Shown in pieces: positions 59,579 through 64,000 of a DNA stretch of 64,000 nucleotides. Source of the DNA: an uncultured Lactobacillus sp. (GTDB lineage: Bacteria; Bacillota; Bacilli; Lactobacillales; Lactobacillaceae); contig CALFSK010000067.1 of assembly GCA_937916845.1 (NCBI GenBank), positions 141,920-205,919 of the forward strand, in the 5' to 3' direction. Position numbers and translations under genes: made by a program. A model generated the notes under the pieces. That model was not told the DNA's origin. It was given only the letters and a program-made list of their open reading frames with translations, and ran no database searches. Each line of letters begins with the position of its first letter. Within the stretch, counting starts at the first letter, position 1.

Positions 59579-59688
59579 GAGAAGTTCCTTTCTGTAAAAC
59601 TTGATTAGTTTTATTATACATCTTGAAAATTAGTTCACTATTTTTCAGAAAAGTTCGGTATTCTATTAGAGGGAGAGTGATCATTGAG

Positions 59689-60876
59689 ATGCAAAAAACA
59701 TTAATTATTAACGCAGGTAGCTCATCGTTGAAGTGGCAATTATTTGAAATGCCCGCTGAAACGGTGGTTGCTAGTGGCTTGGTTGAACGAATCAGTATGC
59801 CAGGCTCGATTTTTACAATTAAATATGGTGACCATCAGAAGTATGAAACAACGGTTGATAACTTAGATCAAAACCACGCGGCCAAGTTGATGCTGACGGA
59901 ATTACAACGGTTAGCCATCATTCAGTCGTTGGATGAGATTACGGCGGTCGCTCACCGGGTCGTTGCGGGTGGCGAAACGTTCAAACACGCCGTCGAAGTA
60001 ACGCCGGATGTTTTACAAGCTATCAAAGATTTGAGTAATTTTGCACCACTGCATAACCCAATGGAAGCGAAGGGAATCGAGACGATGGCCCAAGCTTTGC
60101 CAAACGTGAAACAGTACGCCGTCTTTGACAGCCAATTCTTCACCGATTTGCCTGAAAAGAATGCGATCTATAGCTTACCGTATGAGTTGACGAATAAGTA
60201 TCATATTCGGCGCTACGGTGAACATGGTATCTCGCACGGTTACTTGACTGGTCGGGCCGCTGAACTATTGGGCCAACCTAAGGAATCACTTGACTTAGTC
60301 ACGTTACACTTAGGGAGCGGGGCATCGTTAGCCGCTGTCAAAGATGGGAAGGCCTTTGATACATCAATGGGCTTTACACCGTTGACCGGGGTAACCATGG
60401 GAACACGGGCCGGTGACGTTGACCCGTCAATTTTACCGTTCTTAATGCAGGCTGAAAACATTAGTGACCCTAACGAAATTATGATGATGCTCAATAATGA
60501 ATCTGGGTTATTAGGGGTCTCAGGGATTTCACCCGATATGCGTGAGATTCGAGCCCAGGCAGCGACGAATCCGCGGGCGAAGTTAGCCATTGAGATTTTT
60601 GTTAACCGGATTGTTAAATACGCTGGGAGCTATTTAACGGAATTAAACGGTGCCGATGCCATTATTTTTGCTGGGGGTATTGGGGAACACAACGCACCGT
60701 TGCGGCAACAAATCATTGATGAGTTGCGGATCTTTGGGGTGAAATTGGACCCACAATTGAACGATGCCGGTCAAGAAGGCGTCATCAGTAGCACTGATTC
60801 CAAGATTAAAGTCTTGTTGATTCCAACCAATGAAGAGCTAGCAATGGTTCGACAGGTTGCGGCGTTACAAGATTAA
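59689..60876 (+). CDS. ackA: Acetate kinase
   Basis: A 395-residue ASKHA-fold kinase making ATP and acetate from acetyl phosphate, the ATP-yielding end of phosphoketolase and pyruvate routes. Signatures: IINAGSSSLKWQLF (about residues 6-19), GEHGISHGYL with catalytic His (about 178-187), DTSMGFTPLTGVTMGTRAGD (about 224-243), and FAGGIGEHNA (about 325-334). The frame is open to 59623, but ATG 59689 matches the family start and has AGGGAGAG upstream. Single gene. Confidence 0.95.
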   Translation: MQKTLIINAGSSSLKWQLFEMPAETVVASGLVERISMPGSIFTIKYGDHQKYETTVDNLDQNHAAKLMLTELQRLAIIQSLDEITAVAHRVVAGGETFKHAVEVTPDVLQAIKDLSNFAPLHNPMEAKGIETMAQALPNVKQYAVFDSQFFTDLPEKNAIYSLPYELTNKYHIRRYGEHGISHGYLTGRAAELLGQPKESLDLVTLHLGSGASLAAVKDGKAFDTSMGFTPLTGVTMGTRAGDVDPSILPFLMQAENISDPNEIMMMLNNESGLLGVSGISPDMREIRAQAATNPRAKLAIEIFVNRIVKYAGSYLTELNGADAIIFAGGIGEHNAPLRQQIIDELRIFGVKLDPQLNDAGQEGVISSTDSKIKVLLIPTNEELAMVRQVAALQD

Positions 60877-60998
60877 TTAAGCTTCCGTTAATTTGGGACA
60901 AGTCACTAGGCGTTCGTAAAACAGCATGCTAGACTTCTTGCTAAGAAGACAGTTAATGTCGACCGTAAGGAGGGAAGCTCCGGTTTAGGGGCGCTATA

Positions 60999-61193
60999 AT
61001 GATCGGTTTTTTGATTGCTTTAGTGATTGGTTTTTGGTTACTAAAAGTTGTCTTTAAAATTGGGTTTAAATTAATCGGTTTAATTTTTACCGTCATCATC
61101 GGGTTATTTTTGCTTAAAATGGCCTTGTGGATCGGAGTAGCCGTTTTGGCACTCGGAGGAATCGCTTTATTGGCGAATCCGTTTCAAAATTAA
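60999..61193 (+). CDS. Small hydrophobic membrane protein, 64 residues
   Basis: Two or three hydrophobic segments (about residues 2-20, 25-40 and 43-58) broken by short Lys-containing turns (LLKVVFKIGFKLIG). An AGGGG ribosome site lies before ATG 60999 and a terminator follows. No family recognised; similar small LiaI-like and holin-like proteins occur in lactobacilli. Confidence 0.7.
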   Translation: MIGFLIALVIGFWLLKVVFKIGFKLIGLIFTVIIGLFLLKMALWIGVAVLALGGIALLANPFQN

Positions 61194-61199
61194 AATAAT

Positions 61200-61232
61200 A
61201 GCGTGGGATAAATTGCTCTTTGTCCCACGTTT
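61200..61232 (+). terminator. Terminator of the 64-residue membrane protein gene
   Basis: GCGTGGGATAAA/TTTGTCCCACGT arms with one mismatch, then TT. Confidence 0.75.
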
Positions 61233-61257
61233 CGACCAGAGTAATGGGAAAAGCCAT
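61219..61257 (-). repeat. Terminator-associated repeat, copy 2
   Basis: Reverse complement matches 4377-4415 at 34 of 39 positions, including TGGTCGAAACGTGGG. Located between convergent genes and flanked by hairpins, as in copy 1. Confidence 0.75.
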
Positions 61258-61292
61258 GCAGAAATAGTTGATATTTCTGCATGGCTTTTTGC
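61250..61292. terminator. Terminator of the fluoride channel genes
   Basis: AAAAGCCATGCAGAAAT/ATTTCTGCATGGCTTTTT, strong stem with T runs on both strands. Confidence 0.92.
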
Positions 61293-61300
61293 CGTTCAGT

Positions 61301-61654
61301 TTAAATTAAAGTGCCAATTAAAGCTAAGCCAAGTCCGCCTAGCAGGCTGAGGCCCAAATAGGACCAGGCTGTTTGTTGGTGATGGTTACGACTAAGCAAG
61401 ACGATCTCGTTAATCATGGTAGAGAAGGTCGTGTAGCCACCCATAATGCCGGTTCCCAAGAAGACTTGCCAGTTTAAAGGTAAGTGGTGCGTCAAGACCA
61501 CGCCCAATAGTAGTGAACCGGTCAAGTTGATAAAGAGGGTGGCAACGGGCAATGTCCACCGAACGTTTAGTGGTTGGGCGAGGCGCATCAGGCCAAAGCG
61601 ACACAGTGCCCCGACTGCGGCGCCACTGCCGGCTAATAAGACGAACGTTAGCAT
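61301..61654 (-). CDS. crcB: Fluoride channel subunit, CrcB/FluC
   Basis: A 117-residue four-helix fluoride exporter subunit. GAAVGALCRFGLMRL (about residues 10-24) and the pore motif GTGIMGGYTTFSTMINE (about 72-88) are diagnostic. It overlaps the upstream crcB gene by one base (TGATG), so the two form a paired-gene fluoride channel, common in lactobacilli where the subunits heterodimerise. Confidence 0.93.
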   Translation of the reverse strand: MLTFVLLAGSGAAVGALCRFGLMRLAQPLNVRWTLPVATLFINLTGSLLLGVVLTHHLPLNWQVFLGTGIMGGYTTFSTMINEIVLLSRNHHQQTAWSYLGLSLLGGLGLALIGTLI

Positions 61655-62046
61655 CAGGCGGCCCCCCTTGTCATCCAGTAATCACTGAGTAAATTACCAG
61701 CTAATCCGGCAAGCAGACCTAAGCCGAGACTGACACCGATATAGAGTATTGCCAAAACGCTATGGCCATTTTGCAAGAGCTGTAGCGTTTCGTTGGTGAA
61801 AGTTGAAAAGGTTGTAAAACTGCCAACTAGGCCAACGCTCATTCCCGTTACAACGGCTTCCGAAAGGGAAACTCGAGCTGGCAAGAGGCTCGTAATTAAG
61901 CTTAAAATAAAGGCACCGGTAATATTAATAATGGCGGTGATCCAAAAATGCTGGGGCCAAGTCACGATTAAGCTAAGTAACTCCCGTAAGCCGCCACCTA
62001 GCATGGCAAAAACCGCAATGGCAAGGACCTTTTTCAAATATGACAC
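61654..62046 (-). CDS. crcB: Fluoride channel subunit, CrcB/FluC
   Basis: A 130-residue partner subunit: GGGLRELLSLIV (about residues 17-28) and the pore motif GLVGSFTTFSTFTNE (about 72-86). The start is a GTG at 62046 with a poor ribosome site. An inverted repeat ACTTTCAG/CTGAAAGT (about 62048-62083) overlaps the start region. I found no canonical fluoride riboswitch upstream. Confidence 0.9.
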   Translation of the reverse strand: MSYLKKVLAIAVFAMLGGGLRELLSLIVTWPQHFWITAIINITGAFILSLITSLLPARVSLSEAVVTGMSVGLVGSFTTFSTFTNETLQLLQNGHSVLAILYIGVSLGLGLLAGLAGNLLSDYWMTRGAA

Positions 62047-62106
62047 CCACTTTCAGAAAGTGATTTAAGTTTACTGAAAGTTAGGGTGGAATTCAACCGG
62101 AGCTGG

Positions 62107-62135
62107 TTGCAAAATTATTTTAAGCATGCTATTGT
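62107..62135 (+). promoter_or_regulatory. Promoter of the ABC-F leader
   Basis: -35 TTGCAA (62107-62112), 17-base spacer, extended -10 TGC-TATTGT (62130-62135), about 20 bases upstream of the uORF ribosome site. Confidence 0.55.
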
Positions 62136-62172
62136 ATAAATCAACTTATGAAAGTACGGAGGATTTCAGCCA

Positions 62173-62184
62173 ATGCGCAACTAA
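62173..62184 (+). CDS. Three-codon upstream ORF of the ABC-F gene
   Basis: ATG CGC AAC TAA (Met-Arg-Asn) behind a full GGAGG site at 62158-62162. Such minimal uORFs precede antibiotic-inducible ABC-F genes in Firmicutes, where ribosomes stalled by a drug on the uORF change the fold of the leader. Confidence 0.7.
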   Translation: MRN

Positions 62185-62254
62185 TTAATTCTAGTAACTG
62201 AACAGTCATTGACCCGATAGATAAGGGGTGGACTGTCGTTTTTGGGATTAATTA

Positions 62255-62311
62255 GTGGTGCTGGCGAAATCTAAATGCCAGCGCTCCCGGATTCGGGAAC
62301 GCTTTTTTTGT
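62255..62311 (+). promoter_or_regulatory. Attenuator of the ABC-F gene
   Basis: Two exclusive hairpins: GCTGGC/GCCAGC and the terminator AGCGCTCCCG/CGGGAACGCT plus seven T (62280-62311), which share the bases AGC near 62281. Upstream, CTAATTAAT beside the uORF stop can pair with ATTAATTAG, linking uORF translation to the switch. Confidence 0.75.
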
Positions 62312-62366
62312 GTTTATATTTAGGACGCACACCGCGAATATCCCACGAGTTAAAGGGGATTTTGAT

Positions 62367-63887
62367 ATGACAGAAATAAAATTAACGAATATTGAAAAGT
62401 TAGTGGCGGGCCGGCCACTATTTACGATTAAAGATTTAACGGCGTCGGATGGCGCACACATTGGGATCGTTGGCCGCAACGGGGCGGGGAAATCAACGTT
62501 AGCGCACATTTTAACGGGGACGGATCACGACTACCAAGGCCAATTGATCATTGATGCACCGGTAGTGTACGTGCCGCAGATTGCACCGACCTTTGACCAA
62601 AGCGGGGGTCAGGCCATGCTAGCTCGGGTTCGCGAAGCCTTAAGCCAACGCCCAGAAATTTTGATCTTGGATGAACCGTCGTCGAACTTGGATGAAGCCC
62701 ATCAGGATTGGTTAGCCAGAAAACTGAAGCGATTCAGGGGCATCTTACTGTTGATCTCACATGATCGGCAATTGTTAAACGCGGTGACCACGACCACTTG
62801 GGCGGTCGTTCATCAGGAATTCAAGATGTATCCGGGAAACTATGCACATTATCATGCGATTGAACAACAACAGTTGGTGACTCAAGAAGCCGCGTATACG
62901 CGCCAAGCCCGGCACCTTCAGGATTTGAAAAAAGCGACCCAGGCACGACACGAAAAGGCCCAACGTATCCGCAAAGGCAATAAACGCATGACCGCGGCTG
63001 AACGTGCTAACTCCAAGTCGTTGCGGGAAGCGACGGCAGCGAAGATGGACCGCAGCGCCAAAAAGTTAGTTGAACGTGGCGAACGGGAGGCGACGGTGGC
63101 TAAGCCATTCACACAAAGCGGGTTCAAGTTGGTGGCGACTGACTTTCCTCATTTTACTGGGAAAGCGGTCGTGACCGCCTTAGATATGCAGCTGGTGGAA
63201 TATGGCAAAACGTTACTAAAACCAACGACGTTTCAGATTAAACCGCAATCACGGGTGACGCTGGTTGGCCCCAATGGTAGTGGCAAAACGACCTTGTTAA
63301 AGGCCATTTTAGCGGGTCAGACACCGGGATTAACCTTGGCGCCCGCAGCGAAGGTTGGTGTCTTCAATCAGGATATGACGGCTTTAGATGGTCATTTGAC
63401 CGTCTGGCAAACGGTGCGGGCCGCGAGTCACTTACCCGATCAGACCGTCCGTAACGTGATGGGGGCGCTCGGGTTACCAGCCCGATTTTACCCGCAATTG
63501 GTCGCTGAATTGAGTGGTGGCGAACTGGTCAAGCTACAATTAGTTCGAATCTTGGTCGGTGACTACAACGTGCTGATGCTAGATGAACCGACTAACTATT
63601 TGGATGTTGACGCCCTCGATGCGTTAGCGGATTATTTACAGCATTATCCAGGGACGGTTATTTTCGTTTCCCATGATGATCCGTTTAGAGAAGCCGTGGC
63701 GACCCGGACCTTAGTATTTAAAGATCACGAGTTAGTCGATCCGGACAAGGAAGTGCAGGCGCCCAAGCAGTCGGTTGACCTCCCACTCTTGCAATTCAAG
63801 TACGACCAAATGATGGCTGACCCGAACGCTAAAACGGCTGATATTCAGGCCCTTAAGCAACAAATTGACGCAGCTAAAGCACACTGA
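62367..63887 (+). CDS. ABC-F ATPase, probable ribosome-protection type
   Basis: A 506-residue protein with two ABC ATPase domains and no membrane part. Domain 1: Walker A GRNGAGKST (about residues 38-46), a shortened core, SGGQ and ILILDEPSSNLD. A basic linker (about 190-270, KATQARHEKAQRIRKGNKRM) would reach the peptidyl transferase centre. Domain 2: GPNGSGKTT (about 309-317), LSGGELVK, VLMLDEPTNYLD. Size and the attenuator leader resemble antibiotic-resistance ABC-Fs (Vga/Lsa/Msr/VmlR groups). Start at ATG 62367 with AAAGGGGA. Drug class unknown. Confidence 0.9.
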   Translation: MTEIKLTNIEKLVAGRPLFTIKDLTASDGAHIGIVGRNGAGKSTLAHILTGTDHDYQGQLIIDAPVVYVPQIAPTFDQSGGQAMLARVREALSQRPEILILDEPSSNLDEAHQDWLARKLKRFRGILLLISHDRQLLNAVTTTTWAVVHQEFKMYPGNYAHYHAIEQQQLVTQEAAYTRQARHLQDLKKATQARHEKAQRIRKGNKRMTAAERANSKSLREATAAKMDRSAKKLVERGEREATVAKPFTQSGFKLVATDFPHFTGKAVVTALDMQLVEYGKTLLKPTTFQIKPQSRVTLVGPNGSGKTTLLKAILAGQTPGLTLAPAAKVGVFNQDMTALDGHLTVWQTVRAASHLPDQTVRNVMGALGLPARFYPQLVAELSGGELVKLQLVRILVGDYNVLMLDEPTNYLDVDALDALADYLQHYPGTVIFVSHDDPFREAVATRTLVFKDHELVDPDKEVQAPKQSVDLPLLQFKYDQMMADPNAKTADIQALKQQIDAAKAH

Positions 63888-63911
63888 TTTGATTAAACAT
63901 ACTGTACGATA

Positions 63912-63951
63912 AAAAAGATGAGTTTGGGATAAAACCCAAACTCGTCTTTTT
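63912..63951 (+). terminator. Terminator of the ABC-F gene
   Basis: AAAAGATGAGTTTGGG/CCCAAACTCGTCTTTT hairpin with a short loop. Confidence 0.92.
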
Positions 63952-64000
63952 ATTTGAAACAAAATAGTTTTTGAGCGCACTAATCTAAAGCACTCGAAAG

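Noticed and set aside
59623..59688. 22-residue extension of acetate kinase
   Set aside because: The family begins at MQKTLIINAGSSS, and the extension covers the promoter and ribosome site.
62047..62106. Fluoride riboswitch before the crcB pair
   Set aside because: I could not find the conserved GG-GAUGG and AACCGCC elements; only a simple inverted repeat is visible.

Overview
This window is chromosomal DNA of a lactic acid bacterium, almost certainly of the Lactiplantibacillus plantarum group. The gene set points there: an oleate hydratase, a T-box-controlled ECF transporter, a complete maltose/maltodextrin locus with two LacI regulators and maltose phosphorylase, serCA and acetate kinase. 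Codon use and the Gram-positive signals (strong Shine-Dalgarno sites, CIRCE and CtsR boxes, cre sites, T-boxes) agree. I cannot fix the species within the group. Two ParB-binding parS palindromes near 9 kb suggest the window lies in the origin-proximal part of the chromosome. No rRNA, tRNA, CRISPR array or prophage is visible.

Layout. 0-9 kb: PspC-like protein, Hsp20 under CIRCE and CtsR, an MFS exporter, an aldo/keto reductase, a nucleoside deoxyribosyltransferase, a YczE-type membrane protein, an oleate hydratase with a perfect cre site, and an unknown zinc-ribbon protein followed by the parS sites. 9-12.7 kb: a three-gene ECF transporter read leftward behind a T-box leader whose likely specifier is AUG (Met). 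12.7-21 kb: a GntR regulator, PadR plus two DUF2812 membrane proteins, an orphan AP2-like protein, a short-chain dehydrogenase, and a self-regulated ABC exporter/TetR operon. 21-27 kb: an acetyltransferase with an Ig-like tail, an acyl-CoA dehydrogenase/ETF-alpha fusion, a fumarate-reductase-like lipoprotein and a FolT-like S component. 27-40.3 kb: maltodextrin operon (two LacI regulators, GH13 glucosidase, MalE, MalF, MalG, MalA, amylase, MsmX-type ATPase, GH65 maltose phosphorylase). It imports maltodextrins, trims them and phosphorolyses maltose. 40-53.5 kb: quinone-oxidoreductase-like gene, lone TnpB, NhaC-type transporter under a T-box with probable Tyr specifier, a second GH13 glucosidase, LysR and Rgg-like regulators, GNAT and an OppA-like lipoprotein. 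53.6-64 kb: serCA behind a serine-codon leader peptide, a divergent histidine phosphatase that may complete serine synthesis, an aldo/keto reductase, a LexA-box small gene, a half-size NFACT protein, acetate kinase, paired fluoride channels, and an ABC-F protein behind a three-codon uORF and attenuator.

The most unusual content is non-coding. A composite intergenic element built of two different cloverleaf-like modules (called B and A here, always in the order B then A) occurs at about 20.95-21.34, 25.78-26.17, 40.76-40.99 (B mostly deleted) and 47.46-47.86 kb, with one solitary A copy at 40.45-40.63 kb. Stems in different copies differ by paired changes, so the fold itself appears conserved. 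I do not recognise the family. Other non-coding finds are a ribosome-mediated attenuator for serine biosynthesis, an ABC-F attenuator, two T-boxes, and a gene-free stretch of about 1 kb upstream of the LysR gene with six degenerate copies of a GGTGCTGTT motif.
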